This document shows positions 54,401 through 63,125 of a stretch of 64,000 bases of DNA, piece by piece. The first letter of the stretch is position 1. The number at the start of each line of letters is the position of its first letter. The notes under the pieces were generated by a model. The model had not been told where the DNA came from and ran no database searches. It saw only the letters and a list, made by a program, of their open reading frames with translations. The translations under genes were made by a program, and so were the position numbers. This DNA is from Psychrobacter sp. MF31 (GTDB lineage Bacteria > Pseudomonadota > Gammaproteobacteria > Pseudomonadales > Moraxellaceae), in the NCBI RefSeq assembly GCF_012847335.1, contig NZ_JABBDX010000003.1:62001-126000 (forward strand), read 5' to 3'.

Positions 54401-57400
54401 AGAGGGCACTAAAAGATCGCGAGCACTGTCTTCTAATCCTGCTTTTGGTCTGACTTCATTTGACTCGGAAGCTTCTGGCGCGGCTGTTACTCTCTCATTT
54501 TGAAGGTCAGCTTCATCACTTCTATCACTTGGCAACTGATCGCCAAGCTGACCCAATTCTGCGATCACTTGCTCATCAACTTTAAGCGACATGCTTCCGG
54601 CAAGCGCATCAAACAGCCCTACCAGCTGATCATGACCGGACAACAGCAAGGTTTGAATATCTTTATCGCGAGCCGCGCTTACGTGATGGTATAAATAATC
54701 ATAAGCATGAGCCAGCGCTGATAACAACCGCGAAAACTTCGGTGAGCTTGCCGTCGCTTTTGCCAATTTGGCAATTTGCTGCTGCTGCTGACCGATATAA
54801 AACTGCGTCTGATCGGCGTTGTCATCACTTAATGAATGCCGCAAATAGCACTCGGCATCAAGCAGCGTATCGATGCCAATTTTTAACAGCGCCGCGACGC
54901 TAAAGGGACTCTCTGCAAGCGCCGATTTTGCTTCAGAATGATCCAACATGGTTTGCAAGGTGCTTAAATTTTGCGGGCTTTGTTCTTGAACGCTGTCCGA
55001 CGGCTGCGATTGGTCTTCTTGATAGGCATCCAAATAGCTGTCAATCATCTCAATGGATTTGGCAATCGCTTGCAAATGCTGAGCGTCCATAAGCGCATCT
55101 TGCTGCTGAAGCTGCTCAAGGCTTTGCTCAATCGCCGCGCTCACCTCACTGATTGCCGCCAAGGCGCTCGCGCCACCTGCCGCCCGAAGCGTATGGAACG
55201 CACGAACAATTTCATCGCTAACTTCCACAAAATCTGAATGTTTATTGACCTCAACAAACTCATCAATTTGGTTCAACAAATCATAAGCTTCATCAATAAA
55301 AATCGCGGCAAAGGCTTGCTCTTCGGCGCTTTGACTTGGAATTTCTGCCAAAGCTTCACTGATAATTTCTTGCGCGGAATGACAAGCTTGTAAGACATGA
55401 TCGGGCGCCGCTAACCCTGATTCTGAGTGCAATTGCGGATCAGTTTGAGGCAAACCCTCATTGATGAGACGTTGATAATTAAACTCATCGCCAAGCTGCT
55501 TACTAAACGCTTGCGCGCAAGCAATCCAGAGCGGAACGTCTTGAGGATAATCTGCCGCCGCGCCATGATTTGCAAATACCGCAATCAGCGTTGGGTAATG
55601 ATGGATGACATCGCCAACCAGCGCTACCAAATCTTTTGACGGCGTTATGGTGCGATCAAGCAAGCGATTGAGCATATTTTCAATTGCCCAAGCAAGCTCG
55701 CCGGAGTAGCACGCGCCAACCATTCGTCCGGAGCCTTTTAAAGTATGAAAACCGCGGCGAATCTCGGTAAGGGGCGCAAGATTATCAATATCTTGCTGCC
55801 AATCTTCATAAAGTGGCGTAATTTCTGCCAAAACTTCTTCTGCTTCCTCAATAAAAATCTCTTTAATATCAGGATCAGCATCTTGCGAATCTTCAGGAAA
55901 CGTTAACTCGTTGACAATAGTTTCTAAAACTTGTGGCAGCTTTTGCTGAGAGATCGCCGCAACCTGCTCAGCAAAAACTGGCGCCGTCTCTTTTGCCGAA
56001 AAGCTTTGCGCTTCATGATCGTTTATATCCTCACTGACAACTGGATTTTCGGCTGTTATATCGTCATTGAGCGTCACTGAACTTTGTAATGGCAAATCAG
56101 AAATACCCTCAAGCCCCGACATAAGCGGTTTTCCTGACAGCAAGTTTTGACTTTGTAAAATAAAGGTCGCCGGATCACGGCTTGGCGGTCGCATTGCCGC
56201 AAAATCTGCCACCCAAGTCGGCAATTGATCAAGCGTTTGGCGAACCAAATCAACCACTTCATATGATGGCGACAGCGTTTTATCCAACACCCGATTTAAG
56301 AGCATTTCAATCGCCCAAGCCGCCTCGCCAAGACTAAATGCGCCAACCATCCGCCCTGAGCCTTTAAGCGTATGAAAGCTGCGGCGAATCTCAGTAAGCA
56401 GGGTCAAATCCTCCGTATTTTGCGACCAAAGTGGCACCAAGTCCGCCAACTCATCACTGACTTCTTCCGCCTCTTCAATAAAGATGTCACGGATGTCACT
56501 GTCCATGCTAAAGTCATCTTCAGGAAGCTCATCATGGATGGCGGCAAGCTCGGTGCTGATCGCCAAATTTGCAATTTGACTTTCAGCCGTTGTTAAACCA
56601 TCAACTTCTGACTCACTAATATCATAAGCCAGCAACTCATCAGCAATGGGATCAAAGCGCTCAGCATCTTCTAAAATGCCGTCCTCGGATTCAGAAGGCA
56701 TCACCTCGCCTTCATCATCATAACGAACCACCGAATGGTCAATTTTTGGAAAAATGCTGATGTCATTAATAGCCGCTGGGTTATCTAAAAGCTGATCAAA
56801 TAACTGATCAGCGTGCTGAACTTGTAAAACGGCTTTATTAAGTAAGTTTTGGTCAAACACCTGCTGCGCCAAATAATCAAGAATCAGCTCAATCGCCGAT
56901 AAGCTGTCTGCAAGCGCTTGGGTTAACTGCCAATGGATGGGCTTAACTTCTTTTTCCGCCAAAGTTGCAATCAGCTCGCCAAGCTTATCCGTCAGCGGTC
57001 GAATGCTCTCAAGCCCCATGTCATCAAAAGCATCGCCAATATCAAAAAACGCTTCAAGGGGCGGCAGTAAATACGGCTGCTGACGCTGAACATACTCATT
57101 AAAATGCTGCTTGACATCTTCAACCGCAATCCTCAATTGACGCAAGGCATCATCCGAAAATTGCAATTCTGCCGATGGCGTCTTCTCGGTTGGCAAAATA
57201 AACGACGTTGCCGTGCCAATCTTATTTTTAATGCCCTGCTCAGTTTGATAAATGGCGCTGTAAAGCTCTTGCAACTGACGTTCAACTTGCCAATGCAAAT
57301 CGCTAGCCTTGGCATTATCGTCGTTAACATTATCTGCCATGATTTCAAGCTGGGCTAAAATTTGCGCGGCTTGAGCGGCATAAAGCGACCAGCCGCGAAT

Positions 57401-58483
57401 ACCAAGCTGGCGCTTGATTTGCGCCATCGGAATCAACTGCGAGCTTGGATCATCAAGCGCAAAAATGACGGCTTCAATGCTTCCTAAAATCCGTGGTAAA
57501 AACGCTTGCTCAACTTCATTATCATCCGTTAAATGCTGCAATACTTCATTGGCAGGCGCTGTTAGATTGTCAAGTAAGCTTAAATTGATATAAATATCTG
57601 CAATCAAAGCCTGAATCTGATCGTCAGATAAAGGTTGGGACTCATGATTTGGTTGGCTATAGTCGTTAATGATGTGTTCTAATTTCACCAAAATTGGCGC
57701 AAAATCAGTTGGCGCAGCTTCTGAGTTATGAGCAAGATTTTGTAGCCAAACGTCCGTTAAAAACCAAAGCTGTTGCTGATCGATTGATAATTGAGCGTGC
57801 CATAAATATTGGCTGACCTTTACTAATGGCGCTAACAGTGCAGCTTGCTGATCTTGGTGTGGACTCCTATTTTGATCAACTTGACAACTTACCGCCAGCT
57901 TTTGACATTGCTGATGCCAAACGCTCAGCAATTTTTGATATTGATTGGGCTGAAAAGTGAGGACTTTTTTAACGGTTGGGACTTCAATCTCAATCGCTTG
58001 ATTAAGGATATCTGACTTTGCTAAAGCCTTCGCATCTAAAGCAGCGGTCGGTATGGTGATCGAGTGGTTGGAAAGATAAAACTGATAGCGGTTGAGGATC
58101 GCTTCAAGAAGTTGATTGGTTTTAGTGACCAAAGTTTTACGATAGCTGCCGCACTGACCAAATTGAGCCAGCTCAAGGCTGAGCAGCTGATGGGCAAATT
58201 GTGATTGCTTAACTTCTATTTTGGTTAACTTTGGCAGTAGATCTTGATGCGTTAAGACACTTAAAAGCTTGGCAAGATGAGCAAGGTTTGGCAGATTTGC
58301 CATGGTCAGCGCGCCGCTGATTTGATGATAAAGATGAGGCGCATCCAAAGTTTCAGCACCCATTACCGCTGGCAACGACTCAGTATCGACCTTTTGCTCA
58401 CGACTATCTAATAAACGCAATTTTTCTTGAATGATGGGCAATAACCAATCAAGCGATGCCATCTCATTGGGCTGGTTTTTCAT
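51446..58483 (-). CDS. chpA: ChpA, giant hybrid histidine kinase of type IV pilus signalling
   Basis: The 2345-residue kinase controls pilus extension and twitching. Hpt phospho-acceptor sites are seen at His704 and His913 (FHTLKGSGRMVGA), His1097 (FHTLRAAGGAS, degenerate), His1421 (LHTIKGGARMAG) and His1594 (LHTIKGGARMVG). The dimerisation helix and HATPase follow (about 1730-2070: N box HMLRNAVDHG, DDGRGIN near 1962, GRGVGMDVV). Then come a CheW-like domain and a C-terminal receiver with Asp2268 (LLDIEMPRMDG). The first ~600 residues lack Hpt motifs and are FimL-like helical. P. aeruginosa ChpA has eight Xpt domains, so this form is shorter. ATG 58483 follows AGGACAATCCT. Confidence 0.97.
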   Translation of the reverse strand: MKNQPNEMASLDWLLPIIQEKLRLLDSREQKVDTESLPAVMGAETLDAPHLYHQISGALTMANLPNLAHLAKLLSVLTHQDLLPKLTKIEVKQSQFAHQLLSLELAQFGQCGSYRKTLVTKTNQLLEAILNRYQFYLSNHSITIPTAALDAKALAKSDILNQAIEIEVPTVKKVLTFQPNQYQKLLSVWHQQCQKLAVSCQVDQNRSPHQDQQAALLAPLVKVSQYLWHAQLSIDQQQLWFLTDVWLQNLAHNSEAAPTDFAPILVKLEHIINDYSQPNHESQPLSDDQIQALIADIYINLSLLDNLTAPANEVLQHLTDDNEVEQAFLPRILGSIEAVIFALDDPSSQLIPMAQIKRQLGIRGWSLYAAQAAQILAQLEIMADNVNDDNAKASDLHWQVERQLQELYSAIYQTEQGIKNKIGTATSFILPTEKTPSAELQFSDDALRQLRIAVEDVKQHFNEYVQRQQPYLLPPLEAFFDIGDAFDDMGLESIRPLTDKLGELIATLAEKEVKPIHWQLTQALADSLSAIELILDYLAQQVFDQNLLNKAVLQVQHADQLFDQLLDNPAAINDISIFPKIDHSVVRYDDEGEVMPSESEDGILEDAERFDPIADELLAYDISESEVDGLTTAESQIANLAISTELAAIHDELPEDDFSMDSDIRDIFIEEAEEVSDELADLVPLWSQNTEDLTLLTEIRRSFHTLKGSGRMVGAFSLGEAAWAIEMLLNRVLDKTLSPSYEVVDLVRQTLDQLPTWVADFAAMRPPSRDPATFILQSQNLLSGKPLMSGLEGISDLPLQSSVTLNDDITAENPVVSEDINDHEAQSFSAKETAPVFAEQVAAISQQKLPQVLETIVNELTFPEDSQDADPDIKEIFIEEAEEVLAEITPLYEDWQQDIDNLAPLTEIRRGFHTLKGSGRMVGACYSGELAWAIENMLNRLLDRTITPSKDLVALVGDVIHHYPTLIAVFANHGAAADYPQDVPLWIACAQAFSKQLGDEFNYQRLINEGLPQTDPQLHSESGLAAPDHVLQACHSAQEIISEALAEIPSQSAEEQAFAAIFIDEAYDLLNQIDEFVEVNKHSDFVEVSDEIVRAFHTLRAAGGASALAAISEVSAAIEQSLEQLQQQDALMDAQHLQAIAKSIEMIDSYLDAYQEDQSQPSDSVQEQSPQNLSTLQTMLDHSEAKSALAESPFSVAALLKIGIDTLLDAECYLRHSLSDDNADQTQFYIGQQQQQIAKLAKATASSPKFSRLLSALAHAYDYLYHHVSAARDKDIQTLLLSGHDQLVGLFDALAGSMSLKVDEQVIAELGQLGDQLPSDRSDEADLQNERVTAAPEASESNEVRPKAGLEDSARDLLVPSVETVQADELSLEVIDTDIELLEIFLEEAQELDNAIAQTFSQWRADKDNSAALKILQRHLHTIKGGARMAGIHSIGDLTHEAESVYEAFVENRLAPTAQWLDIMQTVQDTLSLQIDYVIRYRESFFAADLIAQLQDFIQLQTLPNQITLLLPALQNHLQADEVEENPSDENLETVNLDHLINQSWQDGLPDPDILEVFLEEADELIVSSNKYLQLFLNNISDIVALQALQRDLHTIKGGARMVGANGIADLAHQMETVYEELAIRRRPATKMIAQLLEACHDWLADALFILKHQINPPMPKALIEALIQFSKNPDSLKQVPSQSLQVELSAVLAAKSKQEAIFGAADISQMPSMRGSFVAQEQSSSNEMIRISSNLIERMINLSGESAINRARIDMGMSSLTNSIEEMGVTIQRLADQLRRMEIELEAQILAQIDDTELMGKEGFDPLEMDQYSSLNQLSKSLTESASDLVDINSTLLEKTRDSENLLLQLSRTQTELQDGLMNSRMVPFARLTPRLERIVRQTANELNKSVELTIVNADDEMDRTILERITSPLEHMLRNAVDHGIESPQERLNLGKERSGQIILEVIREGSEVVIHLTDDGRGINVEAVRQKAISQGLIDANDKSLSDLDVMQYIFNAGLTTTKQVTQISGRGVGMDVVISEIKQLGGLVSVNSQANQGSRFTIRVPLTVAVSDALVVRASDRYYAIPLVQIERVVRVQPEKLFDYYQSDRATMRIDDIDYRIHYLNEILTGSRLNELIVNTNSSLPVIIVKNRTGQNLALQVDQIAGSRIEVVVKPLGRQLSHLAGISAATIMGDGSVMLILDMLALLRNAAVIKDVKQVNDGSRKVAKKSEHQPTILVVDDSVTVRKVTSRFLERQGLTAVVAKDGIDAIEILQELTPDLILLDIEMPRMDGFEVATQIRHNRRLEHIPIIMITSRTGEKHRERAFELGVNDYMGKPFQENQLLDNIQSLLGITLGEVHDG

Positions 58484-58599
58484 AGGATTGTCCTAATAAG
58501 GTTATCGTTCATCCAACGGGTCAAAGCCAAATTAAATCAGTAAGCATCCTGCTAACCACGTTTTATTCTCTGATCATTATAGCCAATTTGACCTTGTTG

Positions 58600-59520
58600 T
58601 TAAGACTCATCACTGATTTTTTGCCAAGCATTAATCAACGGGTGTTTTACTTTGCGCATATTTTTTGGTCGCCAACTTAACCCTTCACTAGGTGCTAAAA
58701 TAATATGACCACCGATGGCGCAAGCTTGCGTAAGTTTGGTCAAAATATCGCGCTGATCAAACTTGCGAAAATAAATCAGCACATTTTGGCAAATGATGAC
58801 GTCTTGGTCGCCAGTTGGAAGGTCATCACAAAATATATTGTGCCAAATAAAGCTGGCATGATCTTGAAGCTTAGAGCTGACTTGCCAAGGCAAATCAGTT
58901 AGCGTGTCATTTGTCTGATTTTGACGCGAGACTGAGGTCACAGGGATCATTGGGATCAAAAACTGCTGATAAGCGTTTGGAATAAAACGGCGCGTCCGTC
59001 CCTCATATTGAGCACTTTTTGCTTGAGTTAACGCCTTTTGGCTGACATCTGAGCCTAAAATATGATACTGATCAATTCCTTCTGACGCCAGCATCATCGC
59101 AAGCGACCAAACTTCTTGACCATTAGCGCAGCCCAAGCTCCAAATCCGAAAGGGTTTGTGATGGCTTTGATGACGGTTTGAGGTAGAAGCTTTGGCAAGG
59201 TTGACAATAAAGTCAAGGGAGGGCGGATGACGAAAAAAGCGGCTTTCTAAAATAAGGACTTCATCAAGTAGAGTTTGGCGCAGTATTGGATCCATAGTCA
59301 TGCGCTGCCATAACACCTCGATACTCAACTGATTTGACCGCGCGGTAGCTTCTACAGCATGAACTAACCAGCCTAGCTGCTCGGTTGGCAATACAAAACC
59401 AATTTCACTTTCGATAAAGCGCCGCCAAAGCTGGATTTCTGCCTTTGATAAGGAAACCATAGGCTGAGTAACGCTTTGGCGTTTGATCGTTTCAAATGAT
59501 CGATTAAAATGAGAGCTCAC
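58600..59520 (-). CDS. pilK: PilK, CheR-type chemoreceptor methyltransferase
   Basis: A 306-residue SAM-dependent methyltransferase that methylates PilJ. The CheR N-terminal helical domain (LWRRFIESEIGFVLPTEQLGWLV) is followed by ESRFFRHPPSLDFI, the SAM loop WSLGCANGQEVWSLAMML and ICQNVLIYFRKFDQRDIL. The likely start is GTG 59520 with a weak ribosome-binding site. It lies between pilJ and chpA, the usual order. Confidence 0.93.
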   Translation of the reverse strand: MSSHFNRSFETIKRQSVTQPMVSLSKAEIQLWRRFIESEIGFVLPTEQLGWLVHAVEATARSNQLSIEVLWQRMTMDPILRQTLLDEVLILESRFFRHPPSLDFIVNLAKASTSNRHQSHHKPFRIWSLGCANGQEVWSLAMMLASEGIDQYHILGSDVSQKALTQAKSAQYEGRTRRFIPNAYQQFLIPMIPVTSVSRQNQTNDTLTDLPWQVSSKLQDHASFIWHNIFCDDLPTGDQDVIICQNVLIYFRKFDQRDILTKLTQACAIGGHIILAPSEGLSWRPKNMRKVKHPLINAWQKISDES

Positions 59521-59548
59521 GGATCAAAGGCGCTCCAATCAATCTAAA

Positions 59549-60922
59549 TTAAACAATTTGAAAGCCGTCATGATGCGGGGTTAAATGCTCATCATCGTTA
59601 GACAGTTTAAAGCCTGCCACCGACTCTTGCAGCGCTGCTGCCATTTCATTAAGCTCACCAACAGAGCGCGCCGTTGCCATCGTTCCTGAGGACGTTTGCG
59701 AGGTGATGTCTTGAATAATGTTCATGGTATTTGAAATGTGACCTGCCGAGTCCGCCTGCTGCTGAGCGGCGTTTGAAATGTTTTGGATCAAATCTGCCAA
59801 GGTATTAGAAACGTTTTGTACCTCCTCAAGCGCTTCGCCAGCATCTTTTGCCAATCTTGCACCGCGAACGACTTCCGATGTGGTCGATTCCATCGACATC
59901 ACCGCTTCGTTAGTATCTGCCTGAATGGTTTTTACCAAAGTTTCAATCTGTTTGGTCGCGTTGGCTGAACGCTCAGCCAAACGTTGAACTTCGTCGGCAA
60001 CGACCGCAAACCCGCGACCCGCTTCCCCTGCCATCGATGCCTGAATGGCGGCGTTTAATGCCAAAACGTTGGTTTGATCCGCAATGTCGTTAATCAAGCT
60101 TACGATATCACCAATCTCTTGCGAGGACTCACCCAAGCGCTTAATTCGTTTTGAAGTTTCTTGAATCTGATCACGGATGACGTTCATGCCTTCAATTGAG
60201 CGCTGAACCACATCCGCGCCTTTATAAGCAATCGCAACCGAGCGCTGAGCAACCGCTGCCGACTCGGTCGCGTTGGTCGATACTTGGTCAATAGAAACTG
60301 CCATTTCGTTAATTGCCGCAGAAACGCCAGCAATTTCTTGAGCTTGGTGTTCAGAAGCTTCCGCCAATTCAACCGCCGTCAGCTGCGTTTGCTCAGAAGA
60401 CTGAGAGACACGGTCAGCCGTGCTGTTAATGACCAAAACCAACTGGCGCAATTGGTCAATTGCAAAGTTTACCGAGTCCGCAATCGCACCGGTAAAATCT
60501 TCAGAAACGGTCGCGTTAACCGTCAAATCCCCTTCCGCCAAGTCGCCCAACTCATCCAGCAGTCGCAAAATTGCCATCTGGTTGCGCTCGTTTTCCTCTT
60601 GAATTTGGCGGGCGCGCTCAGACTCAGTTTCCGCTTCTTGGCGGCGGCGCAGCGTTTCTTTTTCAATCAATAAGCGCTCACTGCCACCACGCTGTTTTAA
60701 CAGCTGCGTCAAGGCGTAAATAAGCCCCAAAATTCCCAGCAAAAATCCCAATGCAGGCAGCACCGAGACATGCTCAAAATCTACAGAGCTTGCCAACCAA
60801 AATAAACAGCCCAAGCTTACCAAAGCAAATAGCCCCAGTAACGCCTTCCAATTGCTATTGTCATCCATCGTGATCGGCAAGTTATTTTGCGCGCCGCTCA
60901 ACGGATTTTTGGTATCACTCAT
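59549..60922 (-). CDS. pilJ: PilJ-type chemoreceptor with almost no periplasmic domain
   Basis: A 457-residue methyl-accepting protein. Two transmembrane helices (about 26-46 and 54-74) are joined by a loop of only ~8 residues (VDFEHVS). The ~250-residue periplasmic PilJ sensor domain pair of Pseudomonas is thus missing. A HAMP-like/linker part (EEERNQMAILRLLDELGDLAEGDLTVNATVSEDFTG) and the MCP signalling domain follow with the hairpin tip QTNVLALNAAIQASMAGEAGRGFAVVADEVQRLAERS. Start ATG 60922 behind AAAGGAATAAGCACG is preferred to TTG 60940. It sits in the right place between pilI and pilK. Confidence 0.93.
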   Translation of the reverse strand: MSDTKNPLSGAQNNLPITMDDNSNWKALLGLFALVSLGCLFWLASSVDFEHVSVLPALGFLLGILGLIYALTQLLKQRGGSERLLIEKETLRRRQEAETESERARQIQEENERNQMAILRLLDELGDLAEGDLTVNATVSEDFTGAIADSVNFAIDQLRQLVLVINSTADRVSQSSEQTQLTAVELAEASEHQAQEIAGVSAAINEMAVSIDQVSTNATESAAVAQRSVAIAYKGADVVQRSIEGMNVIRDQIQETSKRIKRLGESSQEIGDIVSLINDIADQTNVLALNAAIQASMAGEAGRGFAVVADEVQRLAERSANATKQIETLVKTIQADTNEAVMSMESTTSEVVRGARLAKDAGEALEEVQNVSNTLADLIQNISNAAQQQADSAGHISNTMNIIQDITSQTSSGTMATARSVGELNEMAAALQESVAGFKLSNDDEHLTPHHDGFQIV

Positions 60923-61116
60923 CGTGCTTATTCCTTTCAAACAGTCGTCTAAGTCGTATGAAAACTAACTTTAGGCCAGTTACGGTCATCAATGATGATA
61001 AGGATGGGCAAAAAGTCGAAAAATCGCTGACAAACTCTTTTGATGTCAGCCTTAAATCCTAAAGCAAATCAATAATTGAGGCGTCAAATAAAGCCGTCGC
61101 CAAAATCGCGATGGTG

Positions 61117-61647
61117 TTAGATCGACGCATCAATATAACGCGGGTCTTGAGCCAGTAAACTTGGCATAAAAATAAACCAATCTTGGCGATTTTTTAAAAA
61201 TTTTCCATGATTGTAAGGCGCAAATGGCGAATCAATATCAATGGCTTCAGCCCGATATTGGTTCTTTGAAAACTGCTCAATGCCTAACACCTTATCGACC
61301 AGCAATCCTGAAAATATAGCGCCTTGGTCAATCACCATCACTTTTTTTTGGCTTAACGGTTTTGCTCGACCAGGAAGCTGCAAAAATTTTGCCAAATCGG
61401 TTAACGGCAGCAACCTACCGCGAACGTTTGCAATGCCCAAAAGCCACGGCTGAACCATAGGAACGCTGGTAAATTCCGGCATGTTCAGCACCTCTGAAAT
61501 CTCACCCATCGGAGCGATAAGCTGCTGACCATTGATTTCAAACACCACGCCGCGCCAATCGGTATCTTGACCGCCCTGACGACCGCTTTTTCGTGCTTTT
61601 GCCAGATCTGCCAGCCGCAACAGCTCAATAAATCCGCGAGACGCCAC
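61117..61647 (-). CDS. pilI: PilI, CheW-type coupling protein
   Basis: A 176-residue CheW-like scaffold linking PilJ to ChpA. The CheW core is seen as GVVFEINGQQLIAPMGEISEVLNM, WLLGIANVRGRLLPLTDLAKFL and GLLVDKVLGIEQF. The start is GTG 61647, with GGAG lying inside the last codons of pilH, so the two genes are closely coupled. A 194-base gap separates it from pilJ. Confidence 0.93.
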   Translation of the reverse strand: MASRGFIELLRLADLAKARKSGRQGGQDTDWRGVVFEINGQQLIAPMGEISEVLNMPEFTSVPMVQPWLLGIANVRGRLLPLTDLAKFLQLPGRAKPLSQKKVMVIDQGAIFSGLLVDKVLGIEQFSKNQYRAEAIDIDSPFAPYNHGKFLKNRQDWFIFMPSLLAQDPRYIDASI

Positions 61648-61650
61648 AAG

Positions 61651-62013
61651 TTACTCCGTTACGCTTTTAATAATGCGTACCAATTCAAACTCATCAACAG
61701 GCTTGGTCAAATATTCTTTGGCGCCTTGGCGCTTGCCCCAAACCCGATCGGTTTCTTGGTTTTTGGTGCTGATAATCACCACCGGAATGTGTGCTGTGGC
61801 TTTATCGCGAGTAATTTTGCGCGTCGCTTGAAAGCCATTCATTTCAGGCATGACCACATCCATCAAAATCACATCGGGCAAATGGGCGACTGCCATCTCA
61901 CAGCCCTGCTCGCCATTTGATGCCTCAAGAACGTGAAAGTTGTTTTTTGCCAACATATCACGAAATTTCGCCATTTCAGATGGCGAGTCATCAATAACTA
62001 ATACCGTGGTCAT
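61651..62013 (-). CDS. pilH: PilH, CheY-type response regulator
   Basis: A 120-residue single-domain receiver that in Pseudomonas opposes PilG and favours pilus retraction. Acidic pocket IDDS, phospho-acceptor Asp52 in VILMDVVMPEMNGF and Lys in YLTKPVDEF are intact. ATG 62013 behind AAGGAAATATTC is used; the longer frame to 62046 lacks support. It overlaps the pilI ribosome-binding site. Confidence 0.95.
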   Translation of the reverse strand: MTTVLVIDDSPSEMAKFRDMLAKNNFHVLEASNGEQGCEMAVAHLPDVILMDVVMPEMNGFQATRKITRDKATAHIPVVIISTKNQETDRVWGKRQGAKEYLTKPVDEFELVRIIKSVTE

Positions 62014-62144
62014 GAATATTTCCTTATACATCATCAGCTTATTCATGGTTTAAAAAAATTCTGCTATAAAGAATTTTTTACCTAAAAATACCCATGATTG
62101 CCTGCTTATCTTATGACTTAAGTCACACTTTTTTATTCAATCTT

Positions 62145-62537
62145 TCAATCCGCTTTTTGGCTTCGGTATTGATTGATCGCATCAAACAGCTCATCTTTAC
62201 TAAATGGCTTGGTCAAGTACTCATCCGACCCCACAATTCTGCCGCGCGCTTTATCAAATAATCCATCTTTTGATGACAGCATGATGACGGGCTTGTCGGC
62301 GTAATCTGGGTTGTTTTTAATGAGCGCGCACGTCTGATAGCCATCTAGTCTTGGCATCATAATATCCACGAAAATAATATCTGGGTTGTTATCAACGATT
62401 TTTGCTAAGGCATCAAAGCCATCGATCGCCGTGACCACCTCACAGCCTGCTTTTTGAAGCAAGGTTTCGGCAGTTCGGCGGATGGTTTTTGAGTCATCAA
62501 TGACCATCACCTTTAGCCCATCAAAATTGTTTTCCAT
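62145..62537 (-). CDS. pilG: PilG, CheY-type response regulator
   Basis: A 130-residue receiver domain protein that in Pseudomonas promotes pilus extension. IDDSKTIRRTAE, Asp58 in IIFVDIMMPRLDGY and YLTKPFSKDELF form an intact phospho-site. ATG 62537 follows GATAGGATAAAATC. It is the first gene of the leftward pil-chp cluster. Confidence 0.95.
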   Translation of the reverse strand: MENNFDGLKVMVIDDSKTIRRTAETLLQKAGCEVVTAIDGFDALAKIVDNNPDIIFVDIMMPRLDGYQTCALIKNNPDYADKPVIMLSSKDGLFDKARGRIVGSDEYLTKPFSKDELFDAINQYRSQKAD

Positions 62538-63125
62538 GATTTTATCCTATCAACAGCTCGTTTTGGTTTGGCTTTGTTTGATATCAATAACCTTGCATGG
62601 CTCAAACATTGATCCCATGCAGCGTTAGCTTTTGCAGTTTTTACTTAAATTCTGTTCATTTGCTTTTGCCATGGCTTTATTTTTTAAATGATCAGCCTTC
62701 AAGCAAACGTTAAAATAATAATTTTGTATATCAACGATGACCCGTATCATAGCAAATAATGGGCTTTAATTGATTAATTTTTTAGCGATGCGTTATTTTA
62801 ATAAAACATAACTTATCTTTGGTAAAACTAGGGCTAAAAACGATTTTTCATAGCGCTTTACCAAAAACTACCGATTATTCATGCAATTATTTTTATAATA
62901 GCTCAAAAGCTTTGGGCACGGGCAACGTAACGCTCGTTTTAGCATATTATAGCGCCATTTGCTAGCGCTTTTAACGACGAATGATGACTAATGCTTGTAA
63001 AAATGGCACTGATAAAAAGTCGTTATATGCTTTGCCATTGACCATTTTGTCGCGCAAAGCTTGTGAGCAAGCCAAACTTGGCTAACCTTTGTTTTTTATT
63101 TCACTTATAAGGCGTTTTGGCAGTG
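62538..63125. other. Intergenic region between pilG and the efflux adaptor gene
   Basis: Nearly 590 AT-rich bases containing the promoters of both divergent units. I saw no ORF with a ribosome-binding site, RNA gene or perfect repeat. Confidence 0.4.
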
